IMG/VR virus record: IMGVR_UViG_3300005096_000071
Span: 1 to 64,000 of that record
DNA from: a virus
Reading direction: 5' to 3' (one strand)
Length of the DNA stretch: 64,000 bases
Positions 15,494-22,657 of the stretch are shown here, piece by piece. A model generated the notes under the pieces. It ran no database searches and had not been told where the DNA came from. It was given only the letters and a program-made list of their open reading frames with translations. A program made the position numbers and the translations under genes. Within the stretch, counting starts at the first letter, position 1; every line of letters begins with the position of its first letter.

Positions 15494-15547
15494 TGCAAGG
15501 TCACTGTACACTATCGGGGAGCGGTTGCAAGGTCGGTGGTGCACTTT
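15494..15547 (-). promoter_or_regulatory. start cassette 10
   Basis: AAAGTGCAC, TTGCAA, GTGTACAGT (TACAGT), 9 nt to ATG 15493; the start context is CTTGCAATGAC rather than TGAGCAATGAC. Confidence 0.8.
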
Positions 15548-15561
15548 GTTCGAAGTGTGTT

Positions 15562-15972
15562 TCAGGCGGCGGCAGCTGCCAGGGACTGAACGGCGCACAC
15601 CGCTCTACTGGTGCGTCGGACAGTGGCCCGTGTCTCCTCGCCGTAGAGTTCCAACTCGTCGCCGAGGGCCAGCATCGCATCGGAAAGGGATGCGGCGGCG
15701 GCGGACGCACGGTCACAGCAAAACGGGACGCACTCGTGCCGTCGAACGACGTGGCCCCGTGGTGACTGCAGAGCGAGATCCGCTTGCGGGTGTTGACCCG
15801 CCCGACATGGACGACGCAGCCATGCTCGCGGCCAAGGTCGCACCACTCGGGCAGGCTCTGTAACTTCCAATCGGTAGACCCACCGATGAAGATCCCGACG
15901 CGCTCGCCGAGCAAAGGAGCGTACCGGATGTACCGGATGCGACCATGACGCGATCTCCGCGTCTTTCTCCAT
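15562..15972 (-). pseudogene. frame-broken remnant, possibly a tRNA-guanine transglycosylase-like protein
   Basis: One frame encodes GERVGIFIGGSTDWKLQSLP, EWCDLGREHGCVVHVGRVNT, RKRISLCSHHGATSFDGTSASRFAV. The motif order IGGS-WK ... HVGRVNT-RR ... SFDGTSASR is, from memory, that of phage queuine tRNA-ribosyltransferase-like (DpdA-related) C-terminal halves. Coding character then moves back one base (within 15690-15725) to AAASLSDAMLALGDELELYG to TGA 15562. No N-terminal half and no good start are seen. Looks like a truncated, frameshifted gene; the family call is tentative. Confidence 0.4.
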
Positions 15973-15988
15973 GGTCGACTGTGAGCCT

Positions 15989-16138
15989 ATGTGGGTCGTC
16001 ACCATCCGCGCGCTTGCTGGCCGATTCCGCGCACCGGTCGAGGTCGAGGACTCAGCCAGCGACCTGCAGAGCGCGGGGGAAGGGGCCCAACGCTCCTACC
16101 TACTGCGGCTCGGCCGTGGTGACATCCGCCACGCGTAA
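15989..16138 (+). CDS. 49-aa protein at the strand switch
   Basis: MWVVTIRALAGRFRAPVEVE then DSASDLQSAGEGAQRSYLLR and LGRGDIRHA, TAA 16136-16138, 1 nt before cassette 11. First + strand gene after the leftward block. No clear promoter or ribosome site, and its start lies 16 nt from the broken gene on the other strand, so confidence is moderate. Confidence 0.45.
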   Translation: MWVVTIRALAGRFRAPVEVEDSASDLQSAGEGAQRSYLLRLGRGDIRHA

Positions 16139-16139
16139 T

Positions 16140-16194
16140 AAAGTGCACATATTCACTTGCGCTCCACCCGGTAGTAGTGCACAGTAGTGGAGCA
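16140..16194 (+). promoter_or_regulatory. start cassette 11 (+)
   Basis: AAAGTGCAC, TTGCGC, then GTGCAC in place of GTGTAC, -10-like CACAGT, 9 nt to ATG 16195, context GGAGCAATGAC. First rightward copy; both half-sites are GTGCAC. Confidence 0.75.
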
Positions 16195-16551
16195 ATGACG
16201 ATGACAGCGCCAACCGCCGCCAATCCTGCCAAGCTCTCCGACGGATCGTGGGGCGCCCGCGTCAAGGGTGCCGTCTCCATCGGAGACGAGTTGCTCGTTA
16301 CCACCCGCGCGGGCAAGTCTTGGGCCGCGACCGTGGCGGACGTCGTGAGTGAGCGTGACGGAGTCTCGCTGGTCTCGACCGAAAGCCGCAAGGCTGCCCC
16401 GAGGCGCGGTAGTTCGAGGCGCAGCTCGGGGGGAATCTGTGATAACTGCGACGAGCCGCGGCGGAATCTCCAGTCGGCTGTCGACACCTCGGGCATCGGG
16501 GGACGGGTCTGCCCTAGATGCGTACGCGAGGGGGACCTCAGTTTCGCGTAA
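16195..16551 (+). CDS. small barrel plus zinc-ribbon protein
   Basis: 118 aa from the cassette ATG (MTMTAPTAANPAKLSDGSWG). Residues 15-65 resemble an SH3-like barrel (ARVKGAVSIGDELLVTTRAG). The C-terminal part has ICDNCDEPRR and VCPRCVREGD, two CxxC knuckles about 27 residues apart, a zinc ribbon. Probably contacts nucleic acid or protein. The barrel-plus-ribbon plan also occurs, without sequence identity, in the 47649-48152 protein. Confidence 0.6.
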   Translation: MTMTAPTAANPAKLSDGSWGARVKGAVSIGDELLVTTRAGKSWAATVADVVSERDGVSLVSTESRKAAPRRGSSRRSSGGICDNCDEPRRNLQSAVDTSGIGGRVCPRCVREGDLSFA

Positions 16552-16574
16552 AAAAGCGCACGGGGCCGGCTCCG

Positions 16575-16599
16575 CCGAGTTGCGTAGGTCGCAACTCGG
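16575..16599 (+). terminator. 10-bp hairpin after the zinc-ribbon gene
   Basis: CCGAGTTGCG - TAGGT - CGCAACTCGG, perfect 10-bp stem, 23 nt after the stop. No T-run. Nothing coding is supported between 16600 and 16771, except that the - strand can encode MVDQAAEDYAARERSRQ, possibly the tail of a lost gene. Confidence 0.5.
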
Positions 16600-16771
16600 G
16601 TCCATTCGTCCATTCGGCGCACCCCGAGTTCCTTACTGTCTCGATCGCTCACGAGCGGCGTAGTCCTCCGCTGCCTGATCGACCATTTCGCGCGTGACGA
16701 ACTCCTGTGCTGGACCCTACCAAATCGTGGAAAGGCGTCACCGACCCAGGCAGTCTACGGCAGCAAAACTG

Positions 16772-16797
16772 CAGGCCAGCCAGCTGGCTGGCCTGCG
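16772..16797. repeat. 26-bp perfect palindrome
   Basis: GCAGGCCAGCCAG followed directly by CTGGCTGGCCTGC, no spacer. Lies 19 nt upstream of the TGATCTTTCTTC block of cassette 12. Could be a dimeric protein site or a cruciform; not part of the usual cassette. Confidence 0.8.
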
Positions 16798-16815
16798 ACT
16801 CGGCCGGGCGACACC

Positions 16816-16885
16816 TGATCTTTCTTCGGAAAAAGTGCACAACCCCGCTTGCACCTCGACCACGATAGTGTACAGTGACTGAGCA
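16816..16885 (+). promoter_or_regulatory. start cassette 12 (+) with upstream block
   Basis: TGATCTTTCTTC, AAAGTGCAC, TTGCAC, GTGTACAGT (TACAGT), 9 nt to ATG 16886, context TGAGCAATGAC. Full-length copy in + orientation. Confidence 0.85.
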
Positions 16886-17068
16886 ATGACAAACGCAAAC
16901 AACACCGCCCTCATCGAGACCCTCACCACCGCAGACCAGGCTCGCGCCGACGCCATCACAGCCGCACGTCTTATGGACGACCCAGAGCCCTATGTCTCGA
17001 CCGAGGATCCAGTGAGACGCGGTTGGGGTTACGGCGAAGCGTGGCTCGCTGAAGAGAACCAAGGATGA
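16886..17068 (+). CDS. 60-aa cassette-driven protein
   Basis: MTNANNTALIETLTTADQAR and ending GYGEAWLAEENQG. Helical, acidic. First gene of a run of four (16886-18401) transcribed from cassette 12. Unknown function. Confidence 0.65.
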   Translation: MTNANNTALIETLTTADQARADAITAARLMDDPEPYVSTEDPVRRGWGYGEAWLAEENQG

Positions 17069-17072
17069 ATAG

Positions 17073-17549
17073 ATGCCTACACCTGAACCGAACATCACCT
17101 TAGAGACCCTCGGTGGTGACACCGAGGACGCGATCGCGGCGATCGGTCGCGCGTGCGAGTCCGCCGCGATCGCGTTCGAGTCCGAGATACAGCCACAGCG
17201 CAAGGGCGACGCCGAGGAACAGGAGCGAACCACACACGACATCGGGAACGCAGTGGAGGGTTTCCGCGCAGGGTTCGGAGCTGGCGCAGTGTCGGTGCTC
17301 GATGCTGTCCTGAACGCGTTCGGTGGCGAGCAGGCCGCCGAGATCGCGAAGCTCATTGGGGGCGACCACACCTTCGCAGCTCACCTCGACCTAGCCGCGA
17401 CGGGCCTCGCCAAGCCAACCCCTCCACCCCCGGACGTGTTCTTGCGCACCGCGGCAGATATTCTATGGGAGGTCAGCGACGAGCTAGGCATTGCGATGGT
17501 GGCCGACTACCTTTGCTCACTGGCGCACCTATCCAAAGGCAGCTCCTGA
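17073..17549 (+). CDS. acidic helical protein, unknown
   Basis: 158 aa starting 4 nt after the previous stop. Mostly helices (GNAVEGFRAGFGAGAVSVLD, EIAKLIGGDHTFAAHLDLAA) and a Pro-rich linker before the last 45 residues (ADILWEVSDELGIAMVADYL). No motif recognised. Confidence 0.6.
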   Translation: MPTPEPNITLETLGGDTEDAIAAIGRACESAAIAFESEIQPQRKGDAEEQERTTHDIGNAVEGFRAGFGAGAVSVLDAVLNAFGGEQAAEIAKLIGGDHTFAAHLDLAATGLAKPTPPPPDVFLRTAADILWEVSDELGIAMVADYLCSLAHLSKGSS

Positions 17550-17755
17550 TGTCGTGCGCACCCTACGGCCACAACCCCATCAGAAACACGGCAGACCTCC
17601 CCGCCGAGGTACGGATGGAATTGCTCGCCGCCGACGCTGGCGGGCGCCCGCTTCACGCGATCGCACAGGTCTGCCGCGAGTGCGGCGTGGTGTTCGTCGC
17701 CGCCGAGGCCCTCGCCCCTTTGACCGACCTCGTTAGGGCAAGTACCGGTGGGTAG
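17549..17755 (+). CDS. small protein with Cys pair
   Basis: 68 aa (MSCAPYGHNPIRNTADLPAE), ATG sharing its A with the previous TGA. AQVCRECGVVFVAAEAL holds a CxxC. Possibly half of a metal site together with C3. Unknown. Confidence 0.55.
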   Translation: MSCAPYGHNPIRNTADLPAEVRMELLAADAGGRPLHAIAQVCRECGVVFVAAEALAPLTDLVRASTGG

Positions 17756-18401
17756 GCCTAGGCCAGGGCGACCGGTGCTCCGGCACGCGGGTAGGGCGGC
17801 CGAAACGGAGGCCCGGATGATCGAGGCTACGCGGCTCGATCCCCCGACGCACTCGGGGCGCACGCTCGTGGCGCTCCACATCGGGACCCACGAAAGCGTG
17901 GTGGGTCTTATGGCCGCCACGCGCTCCGGCCTCAATGCGTTCCGGACCTCCGAGGGTGCCATGATAGGCCGCGCCGATCTCATCGCGGCCGCGGAGTACA
18001 TAGACGGGCTGGGGCCGAGCCTGACCCTGATCCAACGCCGAGCGCTCTGGGCTGGCGCTCGCGATGCTCGCACCCTGAAGACCGTTCGATCGTTGGAGGG
18101 CCGCGGGCTAGCTAAACACGACCCCGACGCCAACACGGTGGCTCTGACCGGGCTCGGCCAGTACGTCGCCGAGGCTGTCGCGTTCATCGGGAAAGCCCGC
18201 TGGCGGGCGCCGTGGTTCATGAGGCTGGCCGCCGAGGAGTGGCCCGAGGACGCCGAGGCCGTGACGACAGAGCCGCGCCCGATCGGGTTCGTCGGAGCAT
18301 CGAACCGGATGAGGGAGCGCCACCGCGGGATCGCGGCCGCACTCGATCGGCTACTGCCGGATCTCGAACGGTCTGAGCTGTTTCGCGACAGTGCACTTTA
18401 G
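17748..18401 (+). CDS. possible winged-helix protein
   Basis: 217 aa from GTG 17748, overlapping the previous gene by 8 nt; ATG 17818 is an alternative. The segment LTLIQRRALWAGARDARTLKTVRSLEGRGLAKHDPDANTVALTGLG (parts: TLKTVRSLEGRGLAKH, NTVALTGLGQYVAEA) has the helix - recognition helix - wing form of wHTH proteins. A candidate regulator. Its last codons lie inside cassette 13 (GTGCACTTTAG is SALstop). Confidence 0.5.
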   Translation: MGRPRPGRPVLRHAGRAAETEARMIEATRLDPPTHSGRTLVALHIGTHESVVGLMAATRSGLNAFRTSEGAMIGRADLIAAAEYIDGLGPSLTLIQRRALWAGARDARTLKTVRSLEGRGLAKHDPDANTVALTGLGQYVAEAVAFIGKARWRAPWFMRLAAEEWPEDAEAVTTEPRPIGFVGASNRMRERHRGIAAALDRLLPDLERSELFRDSAL

Positions 18402-18442
18402 AGGTTGCGGCCTCGCGCTGGGTCGTGTACGTTGGGGGAGCA
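18391..18442 (+). promoter_or_regulatory. start cassette 13 (+)
   Basis: GTGCAC (flanking TTT in reversed order), TTGCGG, GTGTACGTT (TACGTT), 9 nt to ATG 18443, context GGAGCAATGCC. Overlaps the end of the preceding gene. Confidence 0.75.
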
Positions 18443-18658
18443 ATGCCGAAGGCTACACGAACCCAGGTTCCTCGGAGCGGGGAGGAGCTGCGGATCAAGC
18501 CGCGCGAGACCGGGGAGTGCGAGGTGCACGACTGGCCATCCGAGGGGATGGGCCTGCGGCTAGTCCAGGCAATGCGGGACCGGCTCGCCAAGGGGATCAA
18601 CGCGTGTCGGCCCTGCCTCGATCGCGCGCTGGCCGACGCTAAGAAAGCCCGATCATGA
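18443..18658 (+). CDS. small protein, possible metal site
   Basis: 71 aa (MPKATRTQVPRSGEELRIKP). ECEVHDW...INACRPCLDRALADAKKARS carries Cys-x(n)-His and CxxC, consistent with a small zinc site. First of an overlapping series to 20836. Confidence 0.6.
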   Translation: MPKATRTQVPRSGEELRIKPRETGECEVHDWPSEGMGLRLVQAMRDRLAKGINACRPCLDRALADAKKARS

Positions 18659-19020
18659 GCATCACGATCCAGCCGACGCCGTCTGCCAAGCGGTACCGGG
18701 ACCCCGGGGCCCCCACATTGAACGTGGGGATCGGAAACCTCGCCCCGCTGTTCGCGGTGGTCGGGATCGACCCCGGGGAGTACCACGCCGGAGACATCCC
18801 GGCGTCCGACGTGTGGGCCGCCTACCTGCTCTGCAATGCCGCGATGGCGGCGACCCCCGAGGCCTTTCTGGCGAGGGCTCGCATGATGCGGGGGGTGGTG
18901 CACGTCGGCCGCTTCACGGTGAACGCGGCGACCGATGAGGCCGCACTCCTGCGGCTCCGCGGCTTGAGCGACGTCCTACACTGGGCCGCCGTCGACAAAC
19001 GGGGGATCTCGTGGGATTGA
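18655..19020 (+). CDS. hypothetical phage protein
   Basis: 121 aa, ATGA overlap with the previous gene. An N-terminal 'LNVGIGNLAPLFAVVGID' segment and a C-terminal 'AALLRLRGLSDVLHWAAVDKRGISW' follow a pattern common in small actinophage-type proteins of unknown role. No catalytic motif. Confidence 0.6.
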   Translation: MSITIQPTPSAKRYRDPGAPTLNVGIGNLAPLFAVVGIDPGEYHAGDIPASDVWAAYLLCNAAMAATPEAFLARARMMRGVVHVGRFTVNAATDEAALLRLRGLSDVLHWAAVDKRGISWD

Positions 19021-19022
19021 GG

Positions 19023-19529
19023 ATGCGGCCGCACAGCCTGTTCTGGGACGGCATCGGGTGGGCCGACGAGCGCTGCGGGTGCCGCTACCACCCAGACGAC
19101 GACAACGGCACCCACGGCGGTGCGCCCCACGTGCACCACTGCGCGGCGCATACTCCTGGCGTCCCCGCGGCGGTGGTCCGGCTCCGCGGCCGAATGGCGG
19201 CCTCCAAGTCGCTGTGGCGCCACCGTCGGAAGCTCCAGGGCAAGCGCCACCGGGAGCGGATGGACGTCCGCATGGCGTGGCTAAGGAGCGCCAAGGCGAA
19301 GCGGCACGAGTTATACGTGGCGCTGAAGCGGGCCGAGTCCGAGGCGCAGATGTACCGCGAGGCGCGGGACGTCGAGCGCGCAAAACTGGCCGAGATCGCG
19401 ACCGCAGTCTCCGACTCTATCCTCGCGGCGATCCGCAAGTTTCGCGCGATGAGTGACGAGGAGCGGTACGTGCTTGCGCAACTCGCCGAGCACCTTGAAA
19501 CGTTGATCGAAAACGACGCACTCGAATAG
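19023..19529 (+). CDS. Cys/His-rich N-terminus plus long coiled coil
   Basis: 168 aa from ATG 19023 (MRPHSLFWDGIGWADERCGC); GTG 19011 would add 4 residues. Residues 15-45 hold CGCRYHPDDDNG and HVHHCAAHTPG, a likely metal site. Residues 60-140 are basic then coiled (ALKRAESEAQMYREARDVER). Unknown function. Confidence 0.6.
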   Translation: MRPHSLFWDGIGWADERCGCRYHPDDDNGTHGGAPHVHHCAAHTPGVPAAVVRLRGRMAASKSLWRHRRKLQGKRHRERMDVRMAWLRSAKAKRHELYVALKRAESEAQMYREARDVERAKLAEIATAVSDSILAAIRKFRAMSDEERYVLAQLAEHLETLIENDALE

Positions 19530-19593
19530 ACCACCGCGCCCGCCGTCGCCCCGTCCTTCGCCTGCAGTGGGTGAGCGGCGGGGCATCGTGGGT

Positions 19594-19869
19594 ATGAGCC
19601 AGAAGATCATCGGCGACGCGTGGGAGTCGTATCAGGACGAACTGCTACAGAACGCGGGCACGATTCAACGCGTCGAAACCCGCAAGGCGTTCTACGCTGG
19701 CGCCATCGCTTGCCATGCCGGTGTGCTCGGCAAAATAAGCGACGACGTCGAACCGACCGCCGAGGATGTCGATGTGATCAAGGGGCTGGTCGCCGAGTTC
19801 GCCGAGTTCGCCGAGTTCGCGGCAGAGATGAAAGCGCTCGCCGAGCAAGTCAACGAAACGGCAAACTGA
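19594..19869 (+). CDS. small phage protein with ETR-AFYAGA motif
   Basis: 91 aa from ATG 19594. GDAWESYQDELLQNAGTIQRVETRKAFYAGA (parts WESYQDELL, ETRKAFYAGA) is a pattern seen in many small phage proteins of unknown function. A tandem EFAEFAEFAAE comes from three GAGTTCGCC repeats at about 19795-19821. The 64 nt before the ATG are non-coding. Confidence 0.6.
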   Translation: MSQKIIGDAWESYQDELLQNAGTIQRVETRKAFYAGAIACHAGVLGKISDDVEPTAEDVDVIKGLVAEFAEFAEFAAEMKALAEQVNETAN

Positions 19870-20594
19870 TGTCAAAGACCATCGTCCAAACGAAACAGGG
19901 CCCGCTGGAGGTCATTCGTCGGATCAACGCGGCCGGACTTGTGACCGGCCGCGCCGTCGGACAGACCTTCAAGGCTGCCACGTGGGAGGAGGTCGAGACC
20001 TCGATCAAAGCCGCTTTTGCGAAGCCGCTCGAAATGACGGCGTACAAGGTGGTGAACGCAAGCGGGTTGCTCGACTACGACGACGTGCTCAGCGTCGAGG
20101 ATGCGAAGGTCTCGAACTACTTCGAAGGCCGCGGGCGGATAGTCGAGCGCCGCGGGTGGGGTGGGCGCTGGCACGATGACAAAACGGTCGCCGATGCTTT
20201 GAACCTCCACGACGACCGGGCCACGGTCGCATTCGAGACGACCGACGTTCGCGCCGCGACTCTCGAAGCGTGGAGAGTCGAGATCGAGGCGCACCACAGG
20301 ACGCTCCACGCCGCATTCCGCTGCCCCGATGAAGTTGTGATCGGGTTGCTCGATGCGGGCCGACCGTTGGCCGACTTGCTTGAAATCGGCGACGACTTAC
20401 TACGCAAAGAGGAGGCCGCCAAAGAGGCCGAACGCGCAGCGCGGATGGTATCTTACGGCGAGGATTGTACTGCGTGTGGGGCTCGCGGCCTGGACGGCGA
20501 CATGGCCGGCTGTGACGAGTGCGGGGCGGACGGGTGCCTGGCATGCATCAAAGACGACATCTGCGGGGACTGTCGCGCCCAGGGGGCCAAGTGA
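19869..20594 (+). CDS. zinc-ribbon C-terminal protein
   Basis: 241 aa, ATG sharing A with the previous TGA. Residues 1-190 contain no recognised domain. The last 50 residues contain CTACGARG, CDECGADGCLAC and CGDCRAQ, eight Cys in pairs, a double zinc ribbon or RING-like fold. Likely a nucleic-acid or protein-interaction module. Confidence 0.6.
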   Translation: MSKTIVQTKQGPLEVIRRINAAGLVTGRAVGQTFKAATWEEVETSIKAAFAKPLEMTAYKVVNASGLLDYDDVLSVEDAKVSNYFEGRGRIVERRGWGGRWHDDKTVADALNLHDDRATVAFETTDVRAATLEAWRVEIEAHHRTLHAAFRCPDEVVIGLLDAGRPLADLLEIGDDLLRKEEAAKEAERAARMVSYGEDCTACGARGLDGDMAGCDECGADGCLACIKDDICGDCRAQGAK

Positions 20595-20836
20595 AGCTCG
20601 CCCGTTGTGCCTGCGGCCGTCCTCAGCCATCGAAGATTACGATCGAGGGCATCGGCGGCGGCGAGGTCTCGGCGTACTACGACCCGGAGGCTGGGTCCTG
20701 GTATTACAAGACCCACACCGGGTCAGGAGGTGCAATCAGGACCGCCGCCGAGGTGATGTATTGGGCCGGCTACTGGGACGGGCGCCGCGCGCAGTCGTCC
20801 GATGTCGCCGCGGTGCTTAGCCCCGAGCGACCCTAG
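20591..20836 (+). CDS. 81-aa hypothetical protein
   Basis: GTG 20591 overlapping the previous stop (GTGA). MKLARCACGRPQPSKITIEG then VSAYYDPEAGSWYYKTHTGS; two Cys at the N-terminus and a beta-rich core. Ends against the convergent 593-aa gene with a 4-nt overlap. Confidence 0.6.
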   Translation: MKLARCACGRPQPSKITIEGIGGGEVSAYYDPEAGSWYYKTHTGSGGAIRTAAEVMYWAGYWDGRRAQSSDVAAVLSPERP

Positions 20837-22614
20837 GCGGCCGCCGCGAACGCGAACGTCTCTCGGACTGCCCGCCATGCCATCAGCGGCGAGTTGCTCA
20901 GCTCGTCGTCGGTGTTACCTGCGCCGCCGGTGTTGTCGACCTCGAACTCCTCGGGCCACGCCGCGTCGGGGTCGCGGTTCGGCATGGTACTGCCCACCGA
21001 GCCGCGCGTCCGGTATTCGGTCGCCGCTCCAGCCGTCGACCCCAACCCGCCGCCGCCCGCTGGGGTGAAGTCGTCCCACGTCCCGCGCTCGTCGACCCAT
21101 TTGTCGGTGTGGCCATTCTCGCCCGCGCCCTGCCCGTTCTCCGCAAAGAAGATCGCAGTCAATGTCACGATCGCGCCGCCACCGATGAGGCCGAAGTTTA
21201 CGCCGAACGAGATCACGGCGTTGGCCCCGAGTGCTTCCGTCCCGATCTCGACGGGCGTCCCAAGCGTCATCGTGTTGTAGGCGTTTGCGGTAGTGAGGCC
21301 GAACGCACCGGTGTCCGCGATCAACGTCGGCGCCGTGGTGGATGGTGCGTCAAGTGTCGTCCACTGGTACCAACTTGTCCCGATATCCTCGTTTACCCCG
21401 AGCGCCCCGATGGCAAACCGGACCTGCGTCACCCGGGTATCGGTCCACTGCGGGGCGCCTCGGCGGAAGTGCAGACCCTCCTGGTCAATGATGCCCGGCC
21501 CGGCCGAGCCCTGGGTTCCGTGTGCCGGGTCGGTGTTTTGGTCACCGATCCACGTGTCGATGTTTCCGTTCGGGTACGCGCCGCCAGCATCTTCAAGCTC
21601 GAAGATGATCCCCGCGGGGGTGACCGATGAGAGCAGAGCCGACACGGTCGGCGTGTACGCTGACCCAAACGAGGTGGCGGGGTTCGAGATTGAGTCGTCG
21701 ACCACCAGCCGCTCGGCCGTGTCGAAGTTTCCGACAGCCACGGGGGCGTCGGCAAAGTTGCGGAATCCGACGTCGCCGGTGCTGCTCCGCCACATCACCC
21801 ACAACTCGTCGGTGGATCCGATCGCGAGCGGCTCCGGAAAGACGATAATCGATCGGTCGCCCTCGACGGCCGGAGCGGCCACGAGGAACTCGCCGAGGAT
21901 CTCGATTTCGCCAGGGTTGGCCGAGTAGGCTGGCCCTCGTCCGAGTGCCAGTAACGGCTCGAAGTCGTCGGCACCATTCGGGCGGCCTTGGATGTCCAGG
22001 CCGAGCGCTCGGCCTGTCCTGGACAGCGTTGCGCCTGGCGATTCCAGGTGCTGCATCAGCGTCCCGCCGGCCGGCGTGTACCGCAGGTTCTGCGCGGTGG
22101 CGCCGAGGAAATCACGCTGAAAGCCCCACATCCCGCGCAGTGCGGTGTCCGGTGTCATGACGCCACCGGTGAGTCGGTTCACGCCCGGCCAGTCCACGGC
22201 CGACCCGTTGACGGTGTTCGCGACCCCGAACGTGTCGAGGGCGCCGGCGACCTGGCCGGCGATGTATGCCGCCGAGCGAGCCACTCCGCCCAGGTCGATC
22301 TCAGCGTATCGCCCAGCGGGCACGTTCTGGACATCTGTCACCCAGTTGCGGGGGTCCGCGCCCGATCCGTTGTGCCGGATCGAGATCACGTAGCGCAGGC
22401 CGTCCGTGGTCCACGAAAGCCACGAGCGGGACATCTGCCCACCCACGAGCGCCCGCCGCAGGTGGAGGATGTCGACCGGGTAGAGATCCGACGCGACCGC
22501 GACAAACCGCGAGATCGGGTCTCCCACCTGTTCGCGGTTCGGGTTCGTCGTCCCGCTCCAGGGGTCGCCGCCCCACGTCCCTCCGATCGATGCCCCTACC
22601 ACCTCGGGGAGCAT
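20833..22614 (-). CDS. 593-aa virion-like beta protein
   Basis: From ATG 22614 (MLPEVVGASIGGTWGGDPWS). Gly/Thr/Asn-rich, no signal peptide or membrane segment, long strings of short strands (GTPVEIGTEALGANAVISFG). N-terminal about 140 residues include SRSWLSWTTDGLRYVISIRH. Composition is that of tail-fibre or capsid-decoration proteins, yet it sits alone on the - strand among accessory genes. No family recognised. Divergent from cassette 14, with 43 nt between the two starts. Confidence 0.5.
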   Translation of the reverse strand: MLPEVVGASIGGTWGGDPWSGTTNPNREQVGDPISRFVAVASDLYPVDILHLRRALVGGQMSRSWLSWTTDGLRYVISIRHNGSGADPRNWVTDVQNVPAGRYAEIDLGGVARSAAYIAGQVAGALDTFGVANTVNGSAVDWPGVNRLTGGVMTPDTALRGMWGFQRDFLGATAQNLRYTPAGGTLMQHLESPGATLSRTGRALGLDIQGRPNGADDFEPLLALGRGPAYSANPGEIEILGEFLVAAPAVEGDRSIIVFPEPLAIGSTDELWVMWRSSTGDVGFRNFADAPVAVGNFDTAERLVVDDSISNPATSFGSAYTPTVSALLSSVTPAGIIFELEDAGGAYPNGNIDTWIGDQNTDPAHGTQGSAGPGIIDQEGLHFRRGAPQWTDTRVTQVRFAIGALGVNEDIGTSWYQWTTLDAPSTTAPTLIADTGAFGLTTANAYNTMTLGTPVEIGTEALGANAVISFGVNFGLIGGGAIVTLTAIFFAENGQGAGENGHTDKWVDERGTWDDFTPAGGGGLGSTAGAATEYRTRGSVGSTMPNRDPDAAWPEEFEVDNTGGAGNTDDELSNSPLMAWRAVRETFAFAAAA

Positions 22615-22657
22615 ACCGCTGGACAATGCCCATGGTGTCGTGTACATTGGCTGGGCA
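22615..22657 (+). promoter_or_regulatory. start cassette 14 (+), half version
   Basis: TGGACA, 17 nt, TACATT (in GTGTACATT), 9 nt to ATG 22658, context GGGCAATGAC. The outer GTGCAC half-site is missing, and the -35 is closer to the bacterial consensus, so this copy may be constitutive. The region is shared with the divergent 593-aa gene. Confidence 0.65.

Noticed and set aside
10726-15547. CRISPR-like array from the regularly recurring element
   Set aside because: Spacing varies and real genes fill the gaps; each repeat ends in a start codon. A promoter family, not CRISPR.
15945-16187. + strand frame MTRSPRLSPWSTVSL
   Set aside because: Ser/Arg/Pro-rich without coding bias. The overlapping MWVVTIRALAG frame (15989-16138) is better and ends just before cassette 11.
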